Source of the DNA: Rubellimicrobium sp.
Lineage (GTDB): Bacteria; Pseudomonadota; Alphaproteobacteria; Rhodobacterales; Rhodobacteraceae
Assembly (NCBI GenBank): GCA_020852925.1
Contig: JADYZU010000057.1
Span: forward strand, 1 to 40,476
Reading direction: 5' to 3'
Length of the DNA stretch: 40,476 nt
In this document: in pieces, positions 7,158-15,314 of the stretch
Layout of the letters: the number at the start of each line of letters is the position of its first letter
Numbering within the stretch: the stretch's first letter is position 1
The notes under the pieces: model-generated
Database searches by the model: none
The model's input: the letters and a program-made list of their open reading frames with translations, nothing else
Told to the model about the DNA's origin: nothing
Translations under genes and position numbers: made by a program

Positions 7158-7733
7158 TCAGACCACCACCACCTCGGCCCCGACCGCCACCCGGTCGTAA
7201 AGGTCGATGGCGTGGTCGTTCAGCATCCGGATGCAGCCCGATCCGAAGCTCAGCCCGACCGTCCAGGGCTGCGGCGTGCCGTGGATGCGGAACATCGTGT
7301 CATGGCTGCCCTGATAGAGATAGAGCGCGCGCGCCCCCATCGGGTTCATCTCGTGCCCGCCGGGCAGGCCGCCGGCGTATCGGGCGTAGATCGCCGGCTC
7401 TTCGCGGATCATGCTGGCGGTGGGGGTCCACGAGGGCCATTCCGCCTTGCGCCCGACCCGCGCCCGGCCCGAGAAATTGCGCCCGGTCGCGCCCACCGCG
7501 CATTTGTAGCGCCGCGCCAGACCGTCCTCCAGTGTGAGATAGACCCACAGACTCGCGGTATCGACCTGGATCAGGCCGGGCGGCACGCCGGGGCGGATCG
7601 CCACATCCGCCGGGAGCCATTCCGCCGGAAACTCGAACGCCTGCCCGGCCTGCGCCATTCCCGCGCCCACCGTGCCCATCGTGCCCGCCACCCCGGCGGC
7701 CAGCCCGCCGATCAGGAAACCGCGCCGCTGCAT
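7158..7733 (-). CDS. L,D-transpeptidase (YkuD domain), Tat-exported
   Basis: 191 residues. It forms 3-3 peptidoglycan cross-links or attaches proteins to peptidoglycan in the periplasm. The N-terminus MQRRGFLIGGLAAGVAG has a twin-arginine and hydrophobic run ending near MAQA, so Tat export is likely. The YkuD active site is intact: His-Gly-Thr at about 151-153 and SFGSGCIRM with Cys about 167 and Arg about 169. Start at 7733 has GGGAGGGG just upstream; longer frames to 7919 overlap the neighbour. It lies 59 bases after the dehydratase gene on the same strand, so it may be the last gene of the surface-glycan operon. Confidence 0.92.
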   Translation of the reverse strand: MQRRGFLIGGLAAGVAGTMGTVGAGMAQAGQAFEFPAEWLPADVAIRPGVPPGLIQVDTASLWVYLTLEDGLARRYKCAVGATGRNFSGRARVGRKAEWPSWTPTASMIREEPAIYARYAGGLPGGHEMNPMGARALYLYQGSHDTMFRIHGTPQPWTVGLSFGSGCIRMLNDHAIDLYDRVAVGAEVVVV

Positions 7734-7792
7734 CGTCCCCTCCCTGGAAACCGTCCGGTTCCCGCCCATTGTGGCACCCGCAGGCGCATCCG

Positions 7793-9712
7793 TCACCTGC
7801 CCTTGCCCGGCCGGCCCCGCGCCGCGATCGCCGCGCCGCCCTCGACCCAGCGCGCCACCACGGCGCGCAGCGCCCCTGCGTCCGATTCCGCCAGCGCCGC
7901 GCGCAGGTCGCGCAGGCACGAGGCCACCTCGATCTCGCTCAGATGGGCCTCGCGGGCGCGCAGGATCTTGGGATGCGGGGTGGTGATCTGGCCGTCGCCG
8001 ATCAGCAGTTCCTCGTGCAGCTTCTCGCCGGGGCGCAGGCCGGTGATGGCGATCTCGATATCGCCGTCGGGATGGTCGGCATCGCGCACGCGATAGCCCT
8101 GCGCCTCGATCATCTGGCGGGCCAGGTCGTGGATGCGCACCGGATCGCCCATGTCGAGCACGAATACATCCCCGCCCTGCGCGAACCCGCCCGCCAGCAG
8201 CACCAGACGGGCCGCCTCGGGGATGGTCATGAAGTAGCGCGTCACCTCGCGGTGAGTCAGCGTGACCGGACCGCCGCGCGCGATCTGGTCCTGAAACAGC
8301 GGCACCACCGACCCCGAAGAACCGATGACATTGCCGAAGCGCACCATCGAGAACAGCGTCCCGCCCGGCGCGCGGCGCGCGGCGAAATCCTGCACCACCA
8401 GTTCGGCCAGCCGCTTGGACGCGCCCATCATGTTGGTCGGGCGCACCGCCTTGTCGGTTGAGACCAGCACGAACAGCCCGACCCCGGCCTCAATCGCCGC
8501 CTGGGCCAGGGTCTGGGTGCCGATCACGTTGTTGGCGAAACCGGCGGCCGGATTGCGTTCCACGATCGGGACATGCTTGTAGGCGGCGGCGTGCAGGACG
8601 ACCTCGACCCGGTGTTCGGCCAGGACGCTGCGCACCAGCGGCTGGTCCGCGACCGAGCCGAGCACCGCCTCGACCTCGACCACGGATCGCCCGGCCAGTT
8701 CGCGCAACTCCTGCTCGATCGAATAGAGCGCGAGTTCGCTGATCTCGAACAGGACGAGCCTACGCGGGCGCCAGCCCAGGATCTGCCGGCACAGTTCCGA
8801 CCCGATCGAGCCGCCCGCGCCCGTGACCATCACCACGCGCCCGGCATAGGTGCCGCCGTTGTCCGGCAGCCCGCCGACCAGCGGCGCGCGCCCCAGCAGC
8901 CGGTCCGGCATCACCGGCGCAAGCTGGTGCACCAGATCCCGGCCCGATCCGGCAAGTTCGGCGAAGGACGGCAGGGCATGGACCTCGAGGCCCATGTCCT
9001 CGAGCCGGCGCGACAGCCGCGCGATCTGCGGCCGCGACGCGCCCGGCATCGCCAAAAGCACCCGCGTCACCCCGCGGTCACGCACCAGCATGGCCAGATC
9101 GGGCGGCGCGTAGACATGCAGCCCGGCGATCAGCGTGCCGTGCAGCGCGGTGTTGTCATCGACAAAGGCCACCGGCACCACGCGCAGGTCGGTGCGCAGC
9201 GCGGCGGCAAGTTGCTGCCCGTCGCGTTCGGCGCCGTAGATGAGGACGCGGGTCACATCCTCGCCGCTGCGGTAGAGCCGCAGCAGGAACTGGAGAGCGA
9301 CAATGCGCGTGCCGACCGCGAGCAGGAATTGCAGCAGCGTGAAGACCACGAACACGGCCGGCGGCGTGCCGACCCGGCCGATCCGGTCAAGGATGGCGAT
9401 GGCGATGCCCAGCAGCACGGCATGCAGCAGGGTCTTGCCCATCGCCGTGTTCTCATAGGACTTGAGCTGCACCCGGTGCAGCCCGAGCGCGAAGGCGATC
9501 AGCCCCGACAGCGCCATGAGCAGCACAAGCGCGGCCGTGTCGGCAAGGGGCGATTCACCCAGGCCCATGTGCCGGCCCCGAAGCATGAAGGCCCCGACCA
9601 GCGCCACCGGCACCAGAAGCACGTCAAGCCCGAGGACCAGCCATTGCTTGTCCTTGCGCGACATCCGCGAGACGATGCGCAAGAGCGCCCTGAGGATCCT
9701 GTCCCTGGTCAA
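7793..9712 (-). CDS. Membrane-bound nucleoside-diphosphate-sugar 4,6-dehydratase (WbpM/PglF/FlaA1-like)
   Basis: 639 residues from a TTG at 9712, the best-placed start for the family. ATG 9664 would remove part of the conserved ILRALLRIVSRMSRKDKQW lead, and another TTG at 9796 is unlikely. Four N-terminal membrane segments precede a CoA-binding-like domain and a C-terminal SDR domain: GAGGSIG at about 298-304, AAAYKHVPIVERNP, and NMMGASKR in which Met replaces the SDR tyrosine (M-x-x-x-K), as is typical for this class. Members convert UDP-GlcNAc to UDP-4-keto-6-deoxy-GlcNAc at the inner membrane. It is downstream of a sugar-phosphate transferase and an SDR, a three-gene glycan-initiation set. 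Confidence 0.9.
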   Translation of the reverse strand: MTRDRILRALLRIVSRMSRKDKQWLVLGLDVLLVPVALVGAFMLRGRHMGLGESPLADTAALVLLMALSGLIAFALGLHRVQLKSYENTAMGKTLLHAVLLGIAIAILDRIGRVGTPPAVFVVFTLLQFLLAVGTRIVALQFLLRLYRSGEDVTRVLIYGAERDGQQLAAALRTDLRVVPVAFVDDNTALHGTLIAGLHVYAPPDLAMLVRDRGVTRVLLAMPGASRPQIARLSRRLEDMGLEVHALPSFAELAGSGRDLVHQLAPVMPDRLLGRAPLVGGLPDNGGTYAGRVVMVTGAGGSIGSELCRQILGWRPRRLVLFEISELALYSIEQELRELAGRSVVEVEAVLGSVADQPLVRSVLAEHRVEVVLHAAAYKHVPIVERNPAAGFANNVIGTQTLAQAAIEAGVGLFVLVSTDKAVRPTNMMGASKRLAELVVQDFAARRAPGGTLFSMVRFGNVIGSSGSVVPLFQDQIARGGPVTLTHREVTRYFMTIPEAARLVLLAGGFAQGGDVFVLDMGDPVRIHDLARQMIEAQGYRVRDADHPDGDIEIAITGLRPGEKLHEELLIGDGQITTPHPKILRAREAHLSEIEVASCLRDLRAALAESDAGALRAVVARWVEGGAAIAARGRPGKGR

Positions 9713-9831
9713 GACGGTCGGCCCACCTGTCGCGCCGGGCCGGTCCGGCCCGGTCCCTCCGGGGATCGTCCTAGAACCATGGGGGGCGCGTGACAAGGCG
9801 GTTTCGCCGCGCCTGCGCGATGGCCTGCGCC

Positions 9832-10488
9832 TCAGGCACGCCGCCGCCGATGCCGCCGCCTGCGCCGCAGCCGTGTGCCCGGTCCGCGCAGGAAGCGCAG
9901 CCCGGTCTGCGCGATCAGCAGCAGATCGAGGCCGGTGGTCCGGCGCCGCTGATAGATCAGGTCGATGCGCGCCTTGCGCGGCACGCAGCGGCGGCGATAG
10001 GCGGCCTCGGTCTCGGCCGCCGAACGGCAGCGCGACAGGATCCGTTCCTCATGCGCGTGATACACCAGCGTCGCCAGCCCGGTGATCCCCGGACGCGACC
10101 GCAGCACCTGTGCATAGAGGTCAGGAAAGGCCGCGACATAGCGGCGCAGCGGCGGGCGCGGGCCGACCAGGCTCATGTCGCCGCGGATCACGTTCCACAG
10201 TTGCGGGATCTCGTCGGCACGGCTGGCGCGCACCAGGCGCTGAAGCCCCGACATGCGCGCCGCCTTGTCGCCGCCGGTGACGCCGGAATCGGCCGGATCG
10301 GGGCGCATGGTGCGCAGCTTCACCAGACGGAAGGCGCGCGAGGGGGTCTGCATCCGTTCGGAAATGTAGAACAGCGGCCGCCCCTCGCGCAGCAGCAGCA
10401 GCCCCATCACCAGCCCCAGCGGCAGCACGAGCAGCAGCGCCAGCACCAGCGCCACCGCCAGATCGAGCGCGCGTTTCCCCGCGCTCAT
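9832..10488 (-). CDS. Initiating sugar-phosphate transferase (bacterial sugar transferase, PF02397 type)
   Basis: 218 residues. It transfers a sugar-1-phosphate from a UDP-sugar to undecaprenyl phosphate on the cytoplasmic face of the inner membrane. One N-terminal reentrant or membrane helix (LAVALVLALLLVLPLGLVMG) is followed by the family motifs KLRTM at 57-61, DEIPQLWNV at 92-100, GDMSLVGPRP at 103-112 and RPGITG at 132-137. Its start overlaps the upstream epimerase stop (ATGA). The small size fits the minimal phosphoglycosyl transferase core. The C-terminus is an unusual run of arginines (RLRRRRRHRRRRA), coded by a CGC-rich stretch. The sugar is probably an N-acetylated 6-deoxyhexose, from the neighbours. 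Confidence 0.92.
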   Translation of the reverse strand: MSAGKRALDLAVALVLALLLVLPLGLVMGLLLLREGRPLFYISERMQTPSRAFRLVKLRTMRPDPADSGVTGGDKAARMSGLQRLVRASRADEIPQLWNVIRGDMSLVGPRPPLRRYVAAFPDLYAQVLRSRPGITGLATLVYHAHEERILSRCRSAAETEAAYRRRCVPRKARIDLIYQRRRTTGLDLLLIAQTGLRFLRGPGTRLRRRRRHRRRRA

Positions 10489-11339
10489 GGCGTCCCCCCG
10501 CCCAGGGTCCAGCCGGCGGCGCGGGCCTCGGCCACAAGGGCAGAGGCAGCGGCGCGGGGCAGCGGCACCAGGGATTCGAGCAACCCGGTATCGAGTTCGA
10601 GCCGCGCCAGCGCATCGGGCGGCGCCGGCACCGGATGCCAGCGCGCCCCCGCGGCGGCAAGGATGTCCTCCATCGGCACCGTGCCGGGCTGGGCGGTGTT
10701 GAGGATCGCGGGCAGGTCGTCGCGCCCGGCCAGCGCCACCAGCACGCGCGCCAGGCTGACAGGCCCGATCCAGGCGCGGCGCGGGCTGCTGCCGTCGGCA
10801 AAGCGGTCAAGCGCGACTTCGCCCGCCGCCATCGCCGCAAAGAGCGCGCCGCAACCCGCGACATTGGCCAGCCGCAGGCAGGTGACGCCGGGCCGGCCGG
10901 CGACCGCGCGCTCCATCGCGGCCTTGGATGCGCCATAGGCGCCCAGCGGCGCGGGCGGCGCCGTGTCGTCCGGGATCCCCGCGGCCCCCGCCACCACGGC
11001 GGCCGAGGACATGAGCAGCACCGGCCCCCGCACCCCGGCGGCCGCCAGCGACAGCGCCGCAAGCGCCGCGGCGGTATTGGCCCCAAGCTGCGCCGCATCG
11101 CCGCCGGTGGCGCCGGCCAGAACCACGATGCCGCGCACCGCGCCCAGGCGCGGATCGGCGGGCGGCGGGCCGGCCAGATCCCAGGCGATGGCATTGCCGC
11201 CGATGGCGTGGCCCGGCCGGTGGTGCCAGAGCGGCTCGACCGCGCCGGGCCAGAGGCCGCGCCGCCACAGCATCCGGAACGCCCGGCCGATGCGGCCGGT
11301 GCTGCCAAGGATCAGAAGGGGCGCTGCGGGACGGTCCAT
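10485..11339 (-). CDS. NAD-dependent epimerase/reductase (extended SDR)
   Basis: 284 residues from ATG 11339; ATG 11360 is an in-frame alternative. Rossmann motif LGSTGRIG (Gly at about 12, 15, 18), SS at 111-112 and the SDR pair YGASK (Tyr about 135, Lys about 139) are present. The C-terminal substrate region is short and Ala-rich. By position with a WbpM-like dehydratase and an initiating transferase it is a good candidate for the 4-keto reductase that makes UDP-QuiNAc or UDP-FucNAc, as WbpV or WreQ do. That role is inferred from context, since the SDR fold alone does not give the reaction. It is the first gene of the minus-strand glycan operon, overlapping the next by ATGA. Confidence 0.82.
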   Translation of the reverse strand: MDRPAAPLLILGSTGRIGRAFRMLWRRGLWPGAVEPLWHHRPGHAIGGNAIAWDLAGPPPADPRLGAVRGIVVLAGATGGDAAQLGANTAAALAALSLAAAGVRGPVLLMSSAAVVAGAAGIPDDTAPPAPLGAYGASKAAMERAVAGRPGVTCLRLANVAGCGALFAAMAAGEVALDRFADGSSPRRAWIGPVSLARVLVALAGRDDLPAILNTAQPGTVPMEDILAAAGARWHPVPAPPDALARLELDTGLLESLVPLPRAAASALVAEARAAGWTLGGGTP

Positions 11340-11418
11340 GGCAGGGATCCCTAGCCGCATCGGCCGGGCGGCGCCAGAGCGTGACGCCCCCCCCGCGCTC
11401 AGGCCCCCCCCCTCCCGC

Positions 11419-13284
11419 TCAGGCCCCCCTGTGCCAGTCCCAGCCGATCCGGTCGAAGAACGCGCCGTAAGTTGCCGAAATCGCGCGCAGATCGGCGCCG
11501 TTCACCCTTTCTTCGGCGTTCCAGCCCTTGACCGCCACACCCAGGATGCGCGGGGCGATCATCGCCTCGAACTCGTGATCGGCGGTGGTGAATTCCGACC
11601 AGAAGCAGCCCTGCACCCCCACGATGCGCGGGGCGATGTCGTCGCAGCCCGCGGGCACCACGCGCCAGTCCACCGTATCCTCAAGCCCGACAAAGGCCGC
11701 CCAGGCCGCGCCCCAGTCGCCGGGGTCGGCGGTATGGGCCATGTCGAGATAGACATGCTGCGCCGGGCACATCACCACGTCATGCCCCATGCGCGCGGCC
11801 GCGATCCCGGCGCCCTGCCCGGTCCAGGAAAAGATCAGCGCATCATGGCCGATCCCGCCCTGTCCGCCCTTCACCGATTCCTCCCAGGCGGCGGAACGGA
11901 TGCCCTGCCGCTCCAGATCGCCGGCCAGCCGCGCCATCATCCAGCCCTGAAGATCGTCGCGCGTCACCAGCCCCTCGCGCGATTTCAGCGCATCGGCGGC
12001 GGGCGATCCGTCCCAGGTGCCGGGCGCCAGTTCGTCGCAGCCCAGATGCAGGATGCCCAGCGGGAACATCCCCGCCACCTCGGCCAGAAGCGGCCCGAGA
12101 AAGGCCATCGTCGCCGGCATCGCCGGGTTCACCGCGTTGTCGGGATAGCCCTGCACGCTGCGTTCGGTGCCGCTGTCGTCCGGGTCGCGCAGGCCCGGGA
12201 TCGTGCGGTTCAGCGCCAGGGCATGGGCCGGCACCTCGACCTCGGGCAGCACCTCGATGCCCAGCGCGGCGGCATGGGCGATGATCTGCCGCGCCTCGTC
12301 CTTGCTGTAGCCGCCCCCGGCGCGGATGCCGCCGCCAAAGACGCCGGGCACCGTCTCGCCCTCGCCGCGCCAGAGCGTGCGCCGCCACAGGTCGGGCGCG
12401 CAATCGACCTCGAGGCGGAAGGCCTCGTCATCGGCGAAATGCCAGTGGAAGCGGTTCATCTTGAGCAGCGCCATCAGATCCAGCAGCCGCAGGATCGTGG
12501 GGACCGCGTAGAAGTGGCGCGCACAGTCGAGGTGCTGGCCCCGCCAGCCATAACGCGGCCGGTCGGTGATCGTGCCGCAGGGGATCCGCCCCTCGTGCGT
12601 GGCGATCAGCGTGAGCAGCGTCACCGCCCCGTGCAGGAACCCGTCCCGCCCCGCGGCGACAAGGCGCACCCCTTCGGGACCGATGGTCAGCACATGGCCG
12701 TCTCGGGGCAGCGCCGGATCCAGTTCGGTGACCAGGGGCACGCCCTCAACGTCGATCAGCGCGCCCAGCCCGCTGCGCCGCGCCAGCGCGTCGGCGGCGG
12801 CAAGGGCATCGGCCCCGTCATCGCCCTGCGGCGCAAAGGCATCCGCCCGCAGCGTGCCTTCGGCCGGTTCCCATCCTGCGGGCTGCGGCACGAGGCGCAG
12901 GCCGCCCCAGGGCGCGGCGGCGGCCTGCGGCCGGGCGGCGGCGCCGGGACGGGGCTGCACCACGCCCGAAGGCAGGCGCGGCAGCGCGTGGCAGCTGCCG
13001 TCGGCGAGCCGCAGATAGCCCCCCAGCGGCAGCCAGGCCCGGTTCGCGGGCCGGTGCTGCGGGTCGTCATGGGCCAGACGGATCCGGTGCGGCACACCCG
13101 CGCGCAGGTCGGGCAGGCGCACCTCGAGATAGCCGCCAAGCCGGGTCAGCAGCGCGCCCCCCTCGATCACCCGTCCCGGCCCCATCAGCGACAGGCACCA
13201 GACCGGCGCCGTCAGGTCGCGGTCGGGGGTGAGGGTTGCGTGAATCTCGGTGCCGGCGATCACGGCGTCAAAAGCGGGGGTCAT
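11419..13284 (-). CDS. Family GH20 beta-N-acetylhexosaminidase, cytoplasmic
   Basis: 621 residues. It releases terminal beta-linked GlcNAc or GalNAc. An N-terminal GH20b-like domain precedes the catalytic barrel: GWRGQHLDCARHFYAVPTI, MNRFHWHFADDEAFRLEV, EVLPEVEVPAHALA and LHLGCDELAPG, with the Asp-Glu pair of substrate-assisted catalysis (the usual HxGGDE reads HLGCDE). A late EFTTADHEFEAMIAPR and the closing WN segment also fit GH20. No signal peptide or membrane segment is visible, so it should act in the cytosol on imported oligosaccharides. Start ATG 13284 overlaps the upstream GntR stop (TGATG). It is divergent from the ABC operon and co-transcribed with its regulator. Confidence 0.93.
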   Translation of the reverse strand: MTPAFDAVIAGTEIHATLTPDRDLTAPVWCLSLMGPGRVIEGGALLTRLGGYLEVRLPDLRAGVPHRIRLAHDDPQHRPANRAWLPLGGYLRLADGSCHALPRLPSGVVQPRPGAAARPQAAAAPWGGLRLVPQPAGWEPAEGTLRADAFAPQGDDGADALAAADALARRSGLGALIDVEGVPLVTELDPALPRDGHVLTIGPEGVRLVAAGRDGFLHGAVTLLTLIATHEGRIPCGTITDRPRYGWRGQHLDCARHFYAVPTILRLLDLMALLKMNRFHWHFADDEAFRLEVDCAPDLWRRTLWRGEGETVPGVFGGGIRAGGGYSKDEARQIIAHAAALGIEVLPEVEVPAHALALNRTIPGLRDPDDSGTERSVQGYPDNAVNPAMPATMAFLGPLLAEVAGMFPLGILHLGCDELAPGTWDGSPAADALKSREGLVTRDDLQGWMMARLAGDLERQGIRSAAWEESVKGGQGGIGHDALIFSWTGQGAGIAAARMGHDVVMCPAQHVYLDMAHTADPGDWGAAWAAFVGLEDTVDWRVVPAGCDDIAPRIVGVQGCFWSEFTTADHEFEAMIAPRILGVAVKGWNAEERVNGADLRAISATYGAFFDRIGWDWHRGA

Positions 13285-14051
13285 CAGGTTCCATCCAGGC
13301 GCAGTTCCGCGACGAAGTCGTAGATGTCGGAGTGATAGAGGCCGCGCGTGAACTCGATCGGGCGGCCCGAGGGCAGATAGCCGGTGCGGTCGATGCGCAG
13401 CACCGCCGCCCCGACCGGCAGGCGCAGCATGGCCGCCTCCTGCGGGGCGAGGTTCGCGGCGGTGATGCGCTGGACCGCGCGCGTGGGGGCGCCGCCCAGC
13501 GACCGCAGCACGGTATAGAGCGAGGTCTCGACCACATCGGGATCGGGCAGCACGTCGATCGGCAGCGAGGACCATTCGATGCAGATCGGCACGCCGTCGG
13601 CGCTGCGCAGCCGCTCGATCCGGGCCACCCTCTCGCCCGAGGCGATGCCGAGCGCCATGGTCTCGTCCGCCGAAGGGGCAAAGAGGCCGCGCGCCAGCAC
13701 CACCGAGGAGGAGGTCTTGCCGCGGGCCAGCATGTAGTCGGTGAACGAGGTGAGCGACGAGAGCGACTGTTCGAGTTTCGGCCCCTGCACGCGCACGAAG
13801 GTGCCGGCGCCGCGGCGCTGCTCGACCAGACCGCCGGCCACCAGTTCCGACACCGCCCGGCGCACGGTGACGCGGCTGACCTGCGCCAGTTCGGCCAGAT
13901 CGCGTTCGGGCGGAAGCTGCGCCCCCGATTCCAGATCGCCCGCCGCGATCAGCGCCGCGACATGCCGCGACAACTGTTCGTAGCGCGGCCCGTGCCCGGC
14001 GCGATACCAGCGTTCGGCGGCAAAGAACCGGGCGGGGTCGTGCGCGTCCAT
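13284..14051 (-). CDS. GntR-family regulator with UTRA domain (NagR/AgaR-like)
   Basis: 255 residues. The N-terminal winged helix has LPPERDLAELAQVSRVTVRRAVSELVAGGLVEQRRGAGTFV at about residues 46-86, the hallmark of the HutC/UTRA branch. The rest is a UTRA effector domain (ERVARIERLRSADGVPICIEW, PVGAAVLRIDRTGYLPSGRPIEFTRGLYHSDIYDF). Such regulators commonly sense amino-sugar phosphates. AGGGA sits 6 bases before the ATG. It is divergent from the ABC transporter operon over 257 bp, which holds a perfect 12-bp inverted repeat, and it overlaps the GH20 gene. It most likely represses the locus until GalNAc-6-P, GlcNAc-6-P or a similar ligand appears. Confidence 0.93.
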   Translation of the reverse strand: MDAHDPARFFAAERWYRAGHGPRYEQLSRHVAALIAAGDLESGAQLPPERDLAELAQVSRVTVRRAVSELVAGGLVEQRRGAGTFVRVQGPKLEQSLSSLTSFTDYMLARGKTSSSVVLARGLFAPSADETMALGIASGERVARIERLRSADGVPICIEWSSLPIDVLPDPDVVETSLYTVLRSLGGAPTRAVQRITAANLAPQEAAMLRLPVGAAVLRIDRTGYLPSGRPIEFTRGLYHSDIYDFVAELRLDGT

Positions 14052-14086
14052 CTGTTCCCTCCCCCCGGTTTCGCCGGATTCGCTGA

Positions 14087-14128
14087 AACGATACCTTCAT
14101 GAAACCAGTCTGACCAGAAGGTATCGTT
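14087..14128. promoter_or_regulatory. Candidate GntR operator: perfect 12-bp inverted repeat
   Basis: AACGATACCTTC (14087-14098), 18-base spacer, GAAGGTATCGTT (14117-14128). The arms are exact complements. The repeat is 36 bases upstream of the GntR start and about 180 bases upstream of the first permease start. The spacer also contains CCAG-TCTGA-CCAG. A third, single copy of the half-site core GGTATC lies at 14182. Confidence 0.65.
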
Positions 14129-14181
14129 ATTCGCCAGAAATCTGCTTGAAAATCAGTCCAGAGACGAAAATTTCCCGGACA

Positions 14182-14189
14182 GGTATCAT
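14182..14189 (+). promoter_or_regulatory. Third GGTATC half-site overlapping a possible -10 (TATCAT)
   Basis: GGTATCAT at 14182-14189 repeats the core of the inverted repeat at 14087-14128. TATCAT (14184-14189) is also a fair -10 for the rightward operon; the -35 position reads GAGACG, a poor match. Overlap of operator core and -10 would allow repression. Weak evidence. Confidence 0.35.
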
Positions 14190-14308
14190 ATTGGTAGCAA
14201 ACCGGCCCATCTCTGGTATGTTTCCGGCAAGAGGAGATTCGCCGCAAGGCCGCCGGGCCGACAGGTCCGGGGCGGGACAGGCGGACCCGCGCGAACATGG
14301 GGGGTCGG

Positions 14309-15313
14309 ATGACCGAAGTGATGACGGGCGCCCCGGCGCCGCGCCGCGCCGCAAGGCGGCGGCTCAGCGACGCCACCTTTGCCTGGCTGCTGATCCTGCC
14401 CTCGGTCCTTTTCATCACGGTGATCGTCGCCTGGCCGCTGGTCGAGACCATCCGCCTGTCCTTCACCAATGCGCGGCTGGGCGGCGAATCCTGGGTCGGG
14501 CTGGAGAATTATGCCAAGCTACTGAACAGCAAGGATTTCTACGCCACGGTCTGGCGCACCTTCTACTGGATGTTCCTGTCGGTCGCGCTCAAGATCCTGA
14601 TCGGCCTCGTCGGGGCGACGCTGCTCAATGCGGCGGTGCCGGGCAAGGGGCTGTTCCGCATCCTGGTGATGCCGCCCTGGGTCATTCCCATCGCCATCGG
14701 CGTGATCGGGTGGAAGTGGCTCTATAACGGCTATTTCGGGCTGATCTCGGGGCTGTTGCAGCAGGCGGGGCTGTTTCTGGACAACATCGGGCTGGCCGGC
14801 TGGATGCGCGCGCACGGGATCGGCGGCCTGCTCGATGCGCTGGCGCTGAACGGCGACCGGGTGGCGCTGCTCGCCTCCAAGACCTCGGCCTTCTATTCGG
14901 CGGTCGTCACCGATGTCTGGGTGGGCGTGCCGATGGTGACGCTGTTCCTGCTGGCCGCCATGCAGGGCGTGAGCCGCGACCTTTACGAAGCGGCCTGGGT
15001 CGATGGCGCCGGGCGCTGGTACCGTTTCCGCCGCATCACCATTCCCCAGATCATGCCGGTGATCGTTTCCATGGCGCTGCTGTCGGCGATCTGGACCTTC
15101 AACAGCTTCGAAATCATCTGGATCCTGACCGAGGGCGGCCCGCGCGGTGCCACGCGCACGCTCATCATCGACACCTACGACACCGCCATTTCCTCGAACA
15201 AGTTCGGCGAGGGGGCGGCGCGCGCGGTGGTCATCGTCTTTCTGCTCGCGCTGTTCTCGCTGGCCTATCTCTACCTGCTCAACCGCGTGAACCGCCGCTA
15301 CGGGGTGAAATGA
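14309..15313 (+). CDS. ABC sugar transporter permease (MalF/UgpA-like)
   Basis: 334 residues from ATG 14309, preceded by GGGGGGTCGG; ATG 14297 is an alternative without a clear ribosome site. Six membrane segments start with FAWLLILPSVLFITVIVAWPL. The EAA loop that docks on the ATPase is EAAWVDGAGRWYRFRRITIP. It forms the inner-membrane channel with the next gene. An insertion between segments (LFLDNIGLAGWMRAHGIGGLLDALAL) lengthens the periplasmic part. First gene of the amino-sugar uptake and catabolism operon, divergent from the GntR regulator. Confidence 0.92.
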   Translation: MTEVMTGAPAPRRAARRRLSDATFAWLLILPSVLFITVIVAWPLVETIRLSFTNARLGGESWVGLENYAKLLNSKDFYATVWRTFYWMFLSVALKILIGLVGATLLNAAVPGKGLFRILVMPPWVIPIAIGVIGWKWLYNGYFGLISGLLQQAGLFLDNIGLAGWMRAHGIGGLLDALALNGDRVALLASKTSAFYSAVVTDVWVGVPMVTLFLLAAMQGVSRDLYEAAWVDGAGRWYRFRRITIPQIMPVIVSMALLSAIWTFNSFEIIWILTEGGPRGATRTLIIDTYDTAISSNKFGEGAARAVVIVFLLALFSLAYLYLLNRVNRRYGVK

Positions 15314-15314
15314 C

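Noticed and set aside
9713..9796. Longer dehydratase start at TTG 9796
   Set aside because: The extra 28 residues are Pro/Gly/Arg-rich with no family similarity and no ribosome site.
10963..13323. 786-codon plus-strand frame opposite the epimerase and GH20 genes
   Set aside because: Antisense shadow, rich in His/Arg/Gln with no recognisable domain; the minus strand carries the GH20 and SDR motifs.
13285..14469. Upstream extension of the GH20 frame to a 1016-codon frame
   Set aside because: The extension lies over the GntR gene in another frame and is Arg-rich; the GH20 start at 13284 is coupled to the GntR stop.
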